A stretch of DNA of 64,000 nt from positions 434,001 to 498,000 of the forward strand of contig OY970200.1 in the NCBI GenBank assembly GCA_963708235.1, written 5' to 3'. The position numbers and the translations under genes are program-made. Source of the DNA: G963708235 sp963708235. Its GTDB lineage: Bacteria; Actinomycetota; Acidimicrobiia; Spongiisociales; UBA5794. Positions within the stretch are counted from its first letter, which is position 1, and each line of letters begins with the position of its first letter. The notes under the pieces are model-generated. The model was not told where the DNA came from. It saw nothing but the letters and a program-made list of their open reading frames with translations, and searched no databases. Positions 43,395 to 51,703 of this stretch are shown here, one piece after another.

Positions 43395-43956
43395 TCAGGA
43401 GGTGAGGAGTTCGTCGGTCGAGGCGAGCCCGTCCCGGTAGCGTCGCTGCAGCTCCTGGCGGAGCACCGCTTCGGTGTCGTGGACCCGGTGGCGTTGTTCC
43501 GACAGGGTGCGTTCGGCGTCGACGAGCTCGGCGTGGACCTTGGCGAGGTCGGTGTCCGAGAAGCTCACCGAGGTGGGTGAGGAAATCGTGCCCCTCGGGC
43601 AGCGGGGAGCCGGCGCCGAGCGGTGGGGTGGCATCGCCGGTCTCGGCGGTGACGTGCCCCGATCCGCCACGCCGATCGCTCAGCACCTCCCGCAGCGCAT
43701 CGACCAGTGGTCTGGTCTCCTCGCCGCTGCGGCGGCGCTGCTCGAAGGTGAGGATGTCGAGACGGCCGTGGATCAGCCTCCGACGGTACGAGAGGTCCCG
43801 TTCCAGCTCGTCACAGAGGCGGCGACGTTCCCGCAGTTCATCGAGGGTGAGCTGCGTCAGATCGGCGAGGTACGCCGGATCGGAGATGATCTCGATACGT
43901 TGCCGATGGGATTCCAGGGCAGGGCCTCTCGGAACGGGATAGGCCGAGGCTAACAA
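43395..43956 (-). pseudogene. RsiG-like c-di-GMP-binding anti-sigma factor, one frameshift
   Basis: The first part (from a TTG at 43956 inside the end of the peptidase gene, the only usual start codon available) has LTLDELRERRRLCDELERDLS then YRRRLIHGRLDIL. This matches the RsiG motif E-x3-S-x2-R-x3-Q-x3-D with His for Gln. At GAAGCTC (43560-43566) one extra base moves coding to another frame: FSDTDLAKVHAEL, ERTLSEQRHRVHD, ELQRRYRDGLASTDELLTS. That is a second, weaker motif copy (His for Gln, Ala for Asp). Repaired, it is 186 residues, normal for RsiG, which with c-di-GMP holds the sigma factor WhiG in streptomycetes. No whiG is in view. Confidence 0.68.
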
Positions 43957-45032
43957 CTGGCCCGCAGCGTCGGGTACGGATTCACCGGGCCGCCACCTCC
44001 GGGGTGGATCTGGAAGTGGAGGTGGGGCGAGGTGCCGATGGCGTTCCCGGTGTTGCCCACATACCCGACCACCTGACCGGTCTTGACCGCGGTCCCATTG
44101 GAGATACCGGCCGCATACGAGTCGAGGTGGGCGTAGTAGTACATCGCCTGGCTGGTGCGCAGGTAGAGGGTGATGCCCCCCAGCGAGCTCGACTTGAGGC
44201 TGACGGTCCCGTTGCCCACCGCAACGGTGGGTGTGCCGCGGGCGGCGAAGACATCGGTTCCCTGGTGGCGGCGTCCGCCGGAACGGGGGAACCCCCAGTC
44301 GTTGATGAAGCTGGCGCCCGGCACGGGACAGGCGAATCCGGTGATCACCCCGACCCCACCCGAGGCGCCCTTCTTGGCGGCGGCTTCGGCGATGCGACGA
44401 CGCCGCTGTTCCTCCTCGTACCGGACCCGGGCCTGGCGGGCCGCCTCGTCGCTGCGGGCGTACTCCTCGGCGCGCTCCTGTTGCAGCTCGTCGAGCCGCT
44501 CCACCACTTCACCGGCGGCGACGCTGAGTTCTTCGGTCCGCTCCTGGTCCTTCTTGAGTTCCTGGCGCAGGCGGTCCATTTCGCGGGTCACCGCATCGAG
44601 GCGATCCAGGGCGATGAGGTCCTGGTCGGCGGCGCGGTCGATGATGACCTGGCTGGTGAGGAGATCCTGGAGGCTTTCCGCCTCGAAGGCGGTATGGAAC
44701 AGATCGGTCCCCGCCGACATGTAGGCCTCGGTGACGAGTTGCCTGGCCCGCTCCTGGAGCATCGTGACCTGCTCTTCGTGGTCGCCGATCCGCTCCACGA
44801 TGATCTCCATCCGCTGCTCGAGCTCGACCAGCTCGCCGTTGATGGTGTGGTAGTCGAGGAGGGCGGCGTCGAGTTCGCTGTTGACCTCGATGAGCCGCTG
44901 GTAGGCGACCTGGCGCTCCGACTCGGCGCGTTCGACGTCTTTCTCGTCGGTGGCGGACGCGCCGACGGGCGTCAACGCCATGGCGGCGATGGCGACGACG
45001 AGTGTGAGCACCCGGGTGCGCTGGTGGAGCAT
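43950..45032 (-). CDS. Secreted M23 (LytM-type) peptidase with coiled-coil domain
   Basis: 360 residues. A signal peptide (basic start, then VLTLVVAIAAMALTPVGASA) is followed by two long coiled-coil regions (about 30-230, e.g. ELVELEQRMEIIVERIGDHE and AVTREMDRLRQELKKDQERT). The C-terminal LytM domain shows the zinc ligands in RRHQGTDVF, then YYAHLDSYAAG and SPHLHFQIHP. This is the EnvC/NlpD-like or RipA-associated layout, expected to cut peptidoglycan cross-links or activate amidases in cell division. The TAG stop overlaps the start of the RsiG-like gene by 7 bp. Upstream neighbour is the MoaD-CdsA gene. Confidence 0.88.
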   Translation of the reverse strand: MLHQRTRVLTLVVAIAAMALTPVGASATDEKDVERAESERQVAYQRLIEVNSELDAALLDYHTINGELVELEQRMEIIVERIGDHEEQVTMLQERARQLVTEAYMSAGTDLFHTAFEAESLQDLLTSQVIIDRAADQDLIALDRLDAVTREMDRLRQELKKDQERTEELSVAAGEVVERLDELQQERAEEYARSDEAARQARVRYEEEQRRRRIAEAAAKKGASGGVGVITGFACPVPGASFINDWGFPRSGGRRHQGTDVFAARGTPTVAVGNGTVSLKSSSLGGITLYLRTSQAMYYYAHLDSYAAGISNGTAVKTGQVVGYVGNTGNAIGTSPHLHFQIHPGGGGPVNPYPTLRASC

Positions 45033-45070
45033 TGCCCGGAGGATACCAACGGTGGGCACTACAGAGAAGC

Positions 45071-46174
45071 TCAACCGAAGAGCAGGAGCCCTACCCAGAA
45101 GCCCGCCGATGCGAGTACGACCCCGTCGATGGCGGTGAGGAGACCTGGGGCGCGGGTGGTATGGCTGATGTCGCCGCTGCGCAGCAACGACCCGAGGGCG
45201 CGTCCGGCAAACCACCCGGCGACGGCGGCGGCCCCGCCGATCAGCGAGGCGACGACCGACAAGGTATCGGCGAGGAACCCGATTCCGAGGGCTCCGATCA
45301 GCACCCCGGCGGCACCCGCCAGGTTGGGGTCGAGCCCCCCGAGATCGGAGGCGAACCGTTGCACCGCCCACGATCCGACGGCCCCGAGCACCATGATCAT
45401 GAGGAAGGCCGTGACCGGGACCGGGGAGTCGATACGGACCAGGATCAAGGCTCCGGCGCCGAGTCCTGCCATCAGCGCCATCAGGGCGGCAGTGGCGAGG
45501 GATTCGAGCTGGCGGTGCTTCTCGTCCAACAGCGACGAGGCGAGAACGATGACCAGCCCGGCAGCGAGACCGGCCGCCAGACCGGCTCCGCCCCACCGGT
45601 AGGCGGCGTTGCCGGCGACGGTGGTGGCGATCAGGGCGGGGATGAGCGGGACATCGACCCGTCGCAACGCCATGGTGTCACCGAGGTCCCACAACCAGGC
45701 CAGCGCACCGCCGACGGCGGCGAAGGCGAGTGCCTGCAGCGAGATGATGTTGGCGATGATGAAGGTGGTGAGCAGGATCAAACCGAGCAGCGCCGGGGTG
45801 GTGTCGGTCCAGTCGGTGGCGGTTGCCGTCGGGGGCTGCCCGGATGTGGATTCCCCCGAGACTGATCCTCCCGAGACTGATCCTCCCGAGACTGATCCTC
45901 CCGAGACTGATCCTCCCGAGACTGATCCTCCCGAGACTGATCCTCCCGAGACTGGGGGGATCACGGCGAGTTCGTCGTCGTCGGAGACGGCGGTGCTGCG
46001 GTCGGCGACCTGTCCGTTGACCCACACGTTGGCCACGGTGAGACCGGCTGCGAAGTCGGTGCCGTAGGTGGAAACGGCGGCGTCGAGCACCTCCCCGACG
46101 GTATGTCCGGGGTGGTGCGCCGAAGAGGTTCCGGCGGTCTCGCGGAGGTTGGCGAAGAGACGCAGATTGGCCAC
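45071..46174 (-). CDS. MoaD-like / CdsA-like fusion membrane protein
   Basis: 367 residues; I place the start at the GTG before ANLRLFANLRETAG because MoaD/ThiS-type proteins begin there. Residues 1-78 form a MoaD-like ubiquitin fold ending DDDELAVIPPVSGG, with the diglycine at the normal MoaD end (77-78). Instead of stopping, it continues into six SVSGG repeats, then about eight hydrophobic helices similar to the phosphatidate cytidylyltransferase (CdsA) fold. The CdsA catalytic signature (K-x3-D... H-G-G) is not seen; the corresponding end reads RAPGLLTAIDGVVLAS. A catalytically altered or non-enzymatic membrane domain is likely. Divergent from the iclR gene. Confidence 0.68.
   Translation of the reverse strand: MANLRLFANLRETAGTSSAHHPGHTVGEVLDAAVSTYGTDFAAGLTVANVWVNGQVADRSTAVSDDDELAVIPPVSGGSVSGGSVSGGSVSGGSVSGGSVSGGSVSGESTSGQPPTATATDWTDTTPALLGLILLTTFIIANIISLQALAFAAVGGALAWLWDLGDTMALRRVDVPLIPALIATTVAGNAAYRWGGAGLAAGLAAGLVIVLASSLLDEKHRQLESLATAALMALMAGLGAGALILVRIDSPVPVTAFLMIMVLGAVGSWAVQRFASDLGGLDPNLAGAAGVLIGALGIGFLADTLSVVASLIGGAAAVAGWFAGRALGSLLRSGDISHTTRAPGLLTAIDGVVLASAGFWVGLLLFG
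45860..45957. repeat. 15-bp in-frame repeat (SVSGG) in the MoaD-CdsA gene
   Basis: GACTGATCCTCCCGA is repeated six times exactly from 45860, then a partial copy. Read on the minus strand it encodes Ser-Val-Ser-Gly-Gly repeats joining the MoaD-like and membrane domains. Confidence 0.93.
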
Positions 46175-46252
46175 CCCGGAAGCGTAGCCGGAGTGGAGAT
46201 TGCGCCGTGGCACCGGCCGGAGGAGCCGACCTGCACCCGCAGGAGCCGCACC

Positions 46253-46288
46253 GTCCGATAATCGGTCGCACGGTGTTGATAATCGGAC
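46253..46288. promoter_or_regulatory. Candidate IclR operator
   Basis: GATAATCGG occurs twice in direct orientation (46257-46265 and 46278-46286), 21 bp apart (two helical turns), and GTCCGAT (46253-46259) mirrors ATCGGAC (46282-46288). The sites are 24-59 bp before the iclR ATG and between it and the divergent MoaD-CdsA gene. Position fits autoregulation and control of the catabolic operon. Confidence 0.5.
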
Positions 46289-46311
46289 GCTTGCCCCATA
46301 GACTCGAACCC

Positions 46312-47052
46312 ATGGGCGATACCTCGAAGACGGTTCACCAGGCGCTGCTGGCGTTGGAGGCGCTGCGTGACGGCGGACCGGGAACGGTCACCGAACTGGC
46401 GCGACGGTTGGGGCTGAGCCGCACGGTGGTGACGAGGCTGGTCGCCACGCTCGAACAGCACGATCTGGTCCGACGCACCGGCGACGGGATCGATCTCGGC
46501 TTCGGTCTGCTCGATCTGGCCACCGGTCTCGCCGTCACACTCCGGGAGACGGCGCGACCCTTCCTCCAGGACCTGGCGATCCGGTTCCACGAGACCGCCG
46601 TGCTTGCCGTCGCCGACAACGACATGGCCGTCGCCGTCGATCAGGTGGTCCCGGATCGACGTCTGATCCGGGTCCACTACCGGGCGGGCACCCGTCACTC
46701 GCTCGCCGATGCCGCCCACGGCCGCGCCATGCTCGCCTTTTCCCCGGCAACGGCGGTCCGCCCCGGCGCCGTTCCCCATCCGTCCGACCTCGAGCAGGAG
46801 CTGGCGGCGGTGAGACGGCGTGGCTACGCCGTGTCCCACGACGAGCTCGAGACCGGGGTCGCCGGGCTGGCGGCACCGGTGCTCGACTCCAACGGTGCGG
46901 CCGTCGCCTCGGTCGGGGTCGTCGCTCCCGTCACCAGGCTCCCCGCAGAACGCACCCTCGGTCCGGCAGTGGTCGATGCGGCCGAGCGGATCACGGCGGC
47001 GCTGGCCGATACCGGTGCCCGCTTCCGTCCCGCGGTCCGGACCTCGGCATGA
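46312..47052 (+). CDS. IclR-family transcriptional regulator of the homogentisate operon
   Basis: 246 residues. The N-terminal wHTH shows HQALLALEALRDGG, TVTELARRLGLSRTVVTRLV and the wing EQHDLVRRTGDGI. The effector domain is typical IclR: TGLAVTLRETARPFLQDLA, HYRAGTRHSLADAAHGRAML, ELETGVAGLAAPVLD and GVVAPVTRL. IclR proteins control aromatic and glyoxylate pathways by sensing small acids; homogentisate or a breakdown product is the natural guess here. The gene lies 48 bp before hmgA in the same direction. A plausible -35 (TTGATA, 46276-46281) overlaps the candidate operator. Confidence 0.87.
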   Translation: MGDTSKTVHQALLALEALRDGGPGTVTELARRLGLSRTVVTRLVATLEQHDLVRRTGDGIDLGFGLLDLATGLAVTLRETARPFLQDLAIRFHETAVLAVADNDMAVAVDQVVPDRRLIRVHYRAGTRHSLADAAHGRAMLAFSPATAVRPGAVPHPSDLEQELAAVRRRGYAVSHDELETGVAGLAAPVLDSNGAAVASVGVVAPVTRLPAERTLGPAVVDAAERITAALADTGARFRPAVRTSA

Positions 47053-47100
47053 GTCGGCCGCTTCCGCCCACATCTGTCACCCCCTGAGGAGACCAACACG

Positions 47101-48264
47101 ATGCCGTATTACCAGCAGGTCGGGGAGATCCCCCGCAAGCGCCACACCCAGTTCCGCAAGCCCGATGGTGGGCTCCACGCCGAGGAGCTGATGGGGGAGG
47201 AGGGGTTCAGCTTCGACTCGGCGCTGCTCTACCACCTCAACTCGCCGACGGCGATCACCGCCATCGAGGCGGTGGACACCGAGACCCAGACCGTCGAGCC
47301 CAACCATCCGCTCAAACCTCGTCACTTCCGGACCCACGAGCTCAAGGGCGGCGGCGACCTCGTTGCCGGGCGTCACCTGTTGCTGGCGAACGACGACTGC
47401 CGGATCTCGTATGTGGCCGCCGGACAGAGCAGCGGTCTCGGCAAGAATGCCATGGGTGACGAGATGATCTACGTCGAGTCCGGGTCCGGGGTTCTGGAGT
47501 CGGTGTTCGGCCGGTTGCCGTTCACCGCCGGAGACTATGTGATCGTCCCGGCGTCGACGATCCACCGCTGGGTGGTCGACGAGGGGACCACGGTTCGGGC
47601 CCTGGTGCTGGAGACCCGCGCCCACATCGGGCCGCCACGACGGTATCTCTCCCGCAACGGGCAGTTCCTCGAACATGCCCCCTACTGCGAACGGGATCTC
47701 ACCGGACCCACCGAACCGCTCCTGGTGGAGGACTCCGATGTCGAGGTGCTGGTGCGTCACCGCAGCGGCACCACCCGCTACGTCTACGAGCACCACCCCT
47801 TCGATGTGGTCGGTTGGGACGGGTGTCTCTACCCCTACACCTTCTCGATCCACGATTTCGAACCGATCACTGGTCGGGTCCATCAGCCGCCGCCGGTGCA
47901 TCAGACCTTCGAGGCCCCCAACCTGGTGGTGTGCAGCTTCGTCCCGCGCAAGTTCGATTACCACCCCGATGCCATCCCTGCCCCGTACAACCACTCCAAC
48001 GTCGACAGCGACGAGATGATCTTCTACGTCGAGGGCGACTTCATGAGCCGGAAGGGCTCGGGGATCGAAGCCGGCTCGGTGTCGCTGCACCCGGGGGGTC
48101 ACACCCACGGCCCCCAGCCGGGCAGCGTCGAGGCCAGCATCGGCAAGGAAGGCACCGAGGAGATCGCCGTGATGATCGACACCTTCCGGCCGCTCGGTCT
48201 CGGCCCGGGTGCCCGGGACGCCGAAGAGGACGACTACGCCTGGACCTGGCTCGGTGGCCGGTGA
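47101..48264 (+). CDS. hmgA: Homogentisate 1,2-dioxygenase
   Basis: 387 residues, ATG with GAGGAGA about nine bases upstream. The cupin fold has the usual short-form HmgA features: an N-terminal region with KPRHFRTHEL, a first barrel with DEMIYVESGSGVLESVFG, and the iron site region with RVHQPPPVHQTF, then NVDSDEMIFYVEGDF and HPGGHTHGPQPG, which supply His and Glu ligands. It opens the ring of homogentisate to maleylacetoacetate. First structural gene of an overlapping operon (4-bp overlaps with each following gene). Confidence 0.93.
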   Translation: MPYYQQVGEIPRKRHTQFRKPDGGLHAEELMGEEGFSFDSALLYHLNSPTAITAIEAVDTETQTVEPNHPLKPRHFRTHELKGGGDLVAGRHLLLANDDCRISYVAAGQSSGLGKNAMGDEMIYVESGSGVLESVFGRLPFTAGDYVIVPASTIHRWVVDEGTTVRALVLETRAHIGPPRRYLSRNGQFLEHAPYCERDLTGPTEPLLVEDSDVEVLVRHRSGTTRYVYEHHPFDVVGWDGCLYPYTFSIHDFEPITGRVHQPPPVHQTFEAPNLVVCSFVPRKFDYHPDAIPAPYNHSNVDSDEMIFYVEGDFMSRKGSGIEAGSVSLHPGGHTHGPQPGSVEASIGKEGTEEIAVMIDTFRPLGLGPGARDAEEDDYAWTWLGGR

Positions 48265-49259
48265 GCCTTCTTGTCGATGGCCGCAAGGCCCTGTTCGGGA
48301 ACCTGATCGACTTCGCCGGGATGTTCCCCCCGGCATCGCTCGACACCGCTGCCGCCGTCGCCGGATACCGCTCGGCCCGCAACGGTCCGCATGCCTGGAT
48401 GCTGGGAAGGTTTCTGTGCCCCGCTTCCCGGCTCGAGGAGCTGGCGGCGGTGCTCACCGCCACCATGACCGCCGGTGAGCCGCCGTGGAGTGTCGGCGCC
48501 ATCTTCGACGGGCCCGGTGCGGTGGAAGCCGCAACTTCGTTCCACCGTCACATGACCCCGGGCGCTGAGATCGGTGCCGTCGAGCTGCGGACCCCGCCAG
48601 AGGCCGTCGGGGTCGGGAAGTCCGTCGAGGATGCGATCGGGCTGCTCGCCCCGCTCGCCGATGCCGCCGCTTCGGTTTCGCCGACGGTCACCCCCTATCT
48701 GGAGATCGTCCGCACCGACACCTGGGCAACCAGCTTCCGGATGGTGGTCGACGCCATCGCCGAGCTGTCGAAACGCCGGCTCCGCCCGATCGGTGCCAAG
48801 CTGCGGACCGGCGGTCTCGATGCCGCGGCGTTCCCCACCCCCGAACAGGTCGCCAGGTTCATCACGGCGTGCGCCGCCCGGGAGGTCCCGTTCAAGTTCA
48901 CCGCCGGTCTGCATCATCCGATCCGCCACCGGTGGGTCGACCTCGATGTGATGGGCCTCGATGTCATGGGCCTCGATGTGATGGGCCTCGATGTGATGCG
49001 TCACGGGTTCCTCAACCTGCTGGTGGCGGCGGCCCTGGCCGTCGAAGGCGCCGACGAGACCGTGCTGGTGGCGGCCATCGCCGAGGAGGACCCGGAGGCG
49101 TTCGGTGTCGGCCCCGCCGGGGTGACCTGGGCGGGACGCCGCATCGGCGTATCCGCCGTGCGGCGGTCCCGCGGCAGTCTCTTCCCGGCCTACGGCAGTT
49201 GCAGCTTCGACGAACCGGTCGACGATCTCGTCGCCCTCGGCATCCTGGAGTCCCGATGA
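48261..49259 (+). CDS. Conserved protein of unknown function in the homogentisate operon
   Basis: 332 residues from a GTG overlapping the hmgA stop; the stop overlaps fahA (ATGA). I recognise no characterised domain. The second half has alternating strand-helix segments with KLRTGGLDAAAFPTPEQVARF, PFKFTAGLHHPIRH and the final GSCSFDEPVDDLVALGILE, which suggests a TIM-barrel-like enzyme with conserved Lys, His and Cys. A run of VMGLD repeats sits near residue 232. No maleylacetoacetate isomerase is visible in the operon, so this protein could be its replacement or a regulator of flux. No membrane segment or signal peptide. Confidence 0.65.
   Translation: MSLLVDGRKALFGNLIDFAGMFPPASLDTAAAVAGYRSARNGPHAWMLGRFLCPASRLEELAAVLTATMTAGEPPWSVGAIFDGPGAVEAATSFHRHMTPGAEIGAVELRTPPEAVGVGKSVEDAIGLLAPLADAAASVSPTVTPYLEIVRTDTWATSFRMVVDAIAELSKRRLRPIGAKLRTGGLDAAAFPTPEQVARFITACAAREVPFKFTAGLHHPIRHRWVDLDVMGLDVMGLDVMGLDVMRHGFLNLLVAAALAVEGADETVLVAAIAEEDPEAFGVGPAGVTWAGRRIGVSAVRRSRGSLFPAYGSCSFDEPVDDLVALGILESR
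48945..49000. repeat. 15-bp in-frame repeat (VMGLD) in the unknown operon gene
   Basis: GATGTGATGGGCCTC and close variants repeat every 15 bp (48945, 48960, 48975, partial 48990), encoding Asp-Val-Met-Gly-Leu repeats between a conserved His-Pro segment and MRHGFLNLL. Confidence 0.88.
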
Positions 49260-50563
49260 CCGACCCCACCACCGATCCGGACCTCCGCTCCTGGGTTCCC
49301 GTCGCCGATGCGTCGGACTTCCCGATCCAGAACCTGCCCTACGGGGTGTTCCGCCGATCCCGGGGTGATTCGGCACACATCGGAGTCGCGATCGGTGACC
49401 AGATCCTCGATCTCACCAACCTCGGGGCGGACGGTCGCCTCGACGACGTCGGGTTGCCCAAGGGAGTGCTCGGCACCGGCCGGCTCAACGAGCTGATGGC
49501 GCTGAATCGGCCCACCTGGCGGGCGCTGCGACACCGGATCGTCGACCTGCTCGCCGCCGGGAACACCGAGATCTCCGGCGATACCGGGCGGTACCTGGTC
49601 CCGGCCGATGCCGTGGAGATGCTGATCCCGGTGGCGGTCGGCGACTACGTCGATTTCTACTCGTCGATCCACCACGCCGGCAACGTCGGCGCCATGTTCC
49701 GGCCCGACGACCCGCCGCTGCTCCCCAACTGGCGGTGGATGCCCATCGCCTATCACGGCCGCGCCTCGTCGGTGGTGGTGTCGGGAACGCCGATCATCCG
49801 ACCCCACGGGCAGCGACCCGGACCCGACGGCCCCAGCTTCGGACCCACCGCCAAGCTCGACATCGAACTCGAGGTGGGGTTCGTCACCGGCGACGGGACC
49901 CGGCTCGGCTCGATGATCCCGGTCGGGAACGCCGAGGACCACATCTTCGGGGTGTGTCTGGTCAACGACTGGTCGGCGCGTGACATCCAGGCGTGGGAAT
50001 ACCGACCACTCGGACCCTTCCTCGGCAAGTCGTTCGCCACCACCATGTCACCGTGGATCGTCACCCTCGACGCCCTCGCCCCGTTCCGGATTCCGGCGCC
50101 TCCACAGGATCCGGACCCGCTCGACTATCTCGCCCAACCGGCGGACGCCGCCTTCGATCTACGCCTCGAGGTCGAGCTCAACGGCGAGGTGATCTCGCAG
50201 GTGTCCTTCGCCGACATGTACTGGTCGATGGCCCAGCAGCTCACCCACGCCGCCGTCAACGGCACCAACATCCGTCCCGGCGACCTGTACGCCTCGGGGA
50301 CCGTGTCCGGTCCCGATGTGGACTCGCTCGGCTGTCTCCTCGAGCTGACCTGGAACGGGACACGGCCGTTGTCCCTGGGTGACGGCACCACCCGCACCTT
50401 TCTCGAGGACGGCGACACGGTCACCCTGCGTGGTCACTGCGAGGCCGACGGTGCGGTCCGGATCGGTTTCGGGGACTGTGTGGGGACGATCTCCCCGGCC
50501 CTGTCGATCCACCCCGAGAACATCCAAACCTACGACGACACGACCCGAGGAGGGCAACCATGA
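49256..50563 (+). CDS. fahA: Fumarylacetoacetase
   Basis: 435 residues, ATG within the preceding stop (ATGA). FAH family features: FPIQNLPYGVF at the start, an SH3-like N-terminal domain with LNELMALNRPTWRAL, and the C-terminal hydrolase with DYVDFYSSIHHAGNVGAMF (catalytic His and Asp), AYHGRASSVVVSGTPI, LDIELEVGFVTG (metal ligands), VNDWSARDIQAWEYRPLGPF and GKSFATTMSPWIV. Hydrolyses fumarylacetoacetate to fumarate and acetoacetate, the last step of the tyrosine pathway. It overlaps hpd by 4 bp. Confidence 0.93.
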   Translation: MTDPTTDPDLRSWVPVADASDFPIQNLPYGVFRRSRGDSAHIGVAIGDQILDLTNLGADGRLDDVGLPKGVLGTGRLNELMALNRPTWRALRHRIVDLLAAGNTEISGDTGRYLVPADAVEMLIPVAVGDYVDFYSSIHHAGNVGAMFRPDDPPLLPNWRWMPIAYHGRASSVVVSGTPIIRPHGQRPGPDGPSFGPTAKLDIELEVGFVTGDGTRLGSMIPVGNAEDHIFGVCLVNDWSARDIQAWEYRPLGPFLGKSFATTMSPWIVTLDALAPFRIPAPPQDPDPLDYLAQPADAAFDLRLEVELNGEVISQVSFADMYWSMAQQLTHAAVNGTNIRPGDLYASGTVSGPDVDSLGCLLELTWNGTRPLSLGDGTTRTFLEDGDTVTLRGHCEADGAVRIGFGDCVGTISPALSIHPENIQTYDDTTRGGQP

Positions 50564-51666
50564 GCGACGCCATCGAGGCCCACAAGAACGACTTCCCCAT
50601 CAAGGCGTTCCACCACATCGAGTTCTGGGTGGGCAACGCCTACCAGGCGGCCCACTACTACCGGGCGGTCCACGGCTACCAGATCGTCGGCTACCGCGGC
50701 CCGGAGACCGGGGTTCGGGACACCGCCTCGTATGCGTTGCAGCAGAACGAGGTCCGGATCCTGCTCACCGGTGCGCTGGCCCCGGAACATCCGATTGCCG
50801 ACCATCTCAAGCTCCATGGGCCCGGGGTGCGCGATGTCGCCATCCAGGTACCCGACGCCGACGCCGCCCACGAGATGGCGGTAGCCCGAGGGGCGCGGTC
50901 GGCGGCCGCCCCCGAGGTCGTCGAGGGCGATCGCGGCAAGTGGAAGATCGGCGCCATCCACGCCTATGGCGACACGTTGCACAGCCTTGTCGAGAACCCC
51001 GACACGATGTGGCCGCCTCCGGACTACCGGCTTCGCAACGACTCGATCGCCCAACCGATCGGTCTCCACCACATCGACCACGTCGTCGCCAACGTGGAGC
51101 TCGGCGAGATGGACGAATGGGTGGAGTTCTACGAGCGGGTGTTCGGATTCGTTCTGCTCCGTCACTTCGACGACGACGCCATCTCCACCGAGTACTCGGC
51201 GCTGATGTCCAAGGTGGTCTGGGACGGCTCCGGTGTGATCCGGCTCCCCATCAACGAACCGGCAAAGGGCCGGCGCAAGTCGCAGATCGAGGAGTACATC
51301 GAGTTCTACCGCGGCTCCGGTGTCCAGCACATCGCCATCGCCACCGAGGACCTGGTGTCCACCGTCGCCGAGGCGCGGCGGCGCGGGATGGGTCTGATGA
51401 GCGTGCCGGACACCTACTACGACGACGTCACCGAGCGGGTGCCCGACCTCGACGCCGATATCGACCAGCTCAAGGAGCTGGCGATCCTGGTCGACCAGGA
51501 CGAGGGCGGTCACCTCCTCCAGATCTTCACCCGAATGATGCAGGATCGACCCACCGTCTTCTTCGAGTTCATCGAGCGCCGCGGCGCCATCGGTTTCGGC
51601 GAGGGGAACTTCAAGGCGCTCTTCGAAGCCATCGAACGCGACCAGGAGGCACGCGGCAACCTCTGA
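50560..51666 (+). CDS. hpd: 4-hydroxyphenylpyruvate dioxygenase
   Basis: 368 residues. Two VOC modules: N-terminal FHHIEFWVGNAYQAAHYYRA, and C-terminal GLHHIDHVVANVELGEM, in which the first iron-binding His lies; later SGVQHIAIATEDLVST carries the second His and TVFFEFIERRGAIGFGEGNF the Glu. Converts 4-hydroxyphenylpyruvate to homogentisate. It comes last in the operon although its step is first, so all genes are likely induced together. A GC hairpin separates it from the convergent TauE/SafE gene. Confidence 0.94.
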   Translation: MSDAIEAHKNDFPIKAFHHIEFWVGNAYQAAHYYRAVHGYQIVGYRGPETGVRDTASYALQQNEVRILLTGALAPEHPIADHLKLHGPGVRDVAIQVPDADAAHEMAVARGARSAAAPEVVEGDRGKWKIGAIHAYGDTLHSLVENPDTMWPPPDYRLRNDSIAQPIGLHHIDHVVANVELGEMDEWVEFYERVFGFVLLRHFDDDAISTEYSALMSKVVWDGSGVIRLPINEPAKGRRKSQIEEYIEFYRGSGVQHIAIATEDLVSTVAEARRRGMGLMSVPDTYYDDVTERVPDLDADIDQLKELAILVDQDEGGHLLQIFTRMMQDRPTVFFEFIERRGAIGFGEGNFKALFEAIERDQEARGNL

Positions 51667-51679
51667 CCGCCGGACGGAC

Positions 51680-51703
51680 GCCGCCGAACCCCCGCGAGGC
51701 GGC
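51680..51703. terminator. GC-rich hairpin between convergent hpd and TauE/SafE genes
   Basis: GCCGCC (51680-51685) pairs with GGCGGC (51698-51703) around a 12-nt loop between two converging stops. There is no T-tract, so support is modest. Confidence 0.35.
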
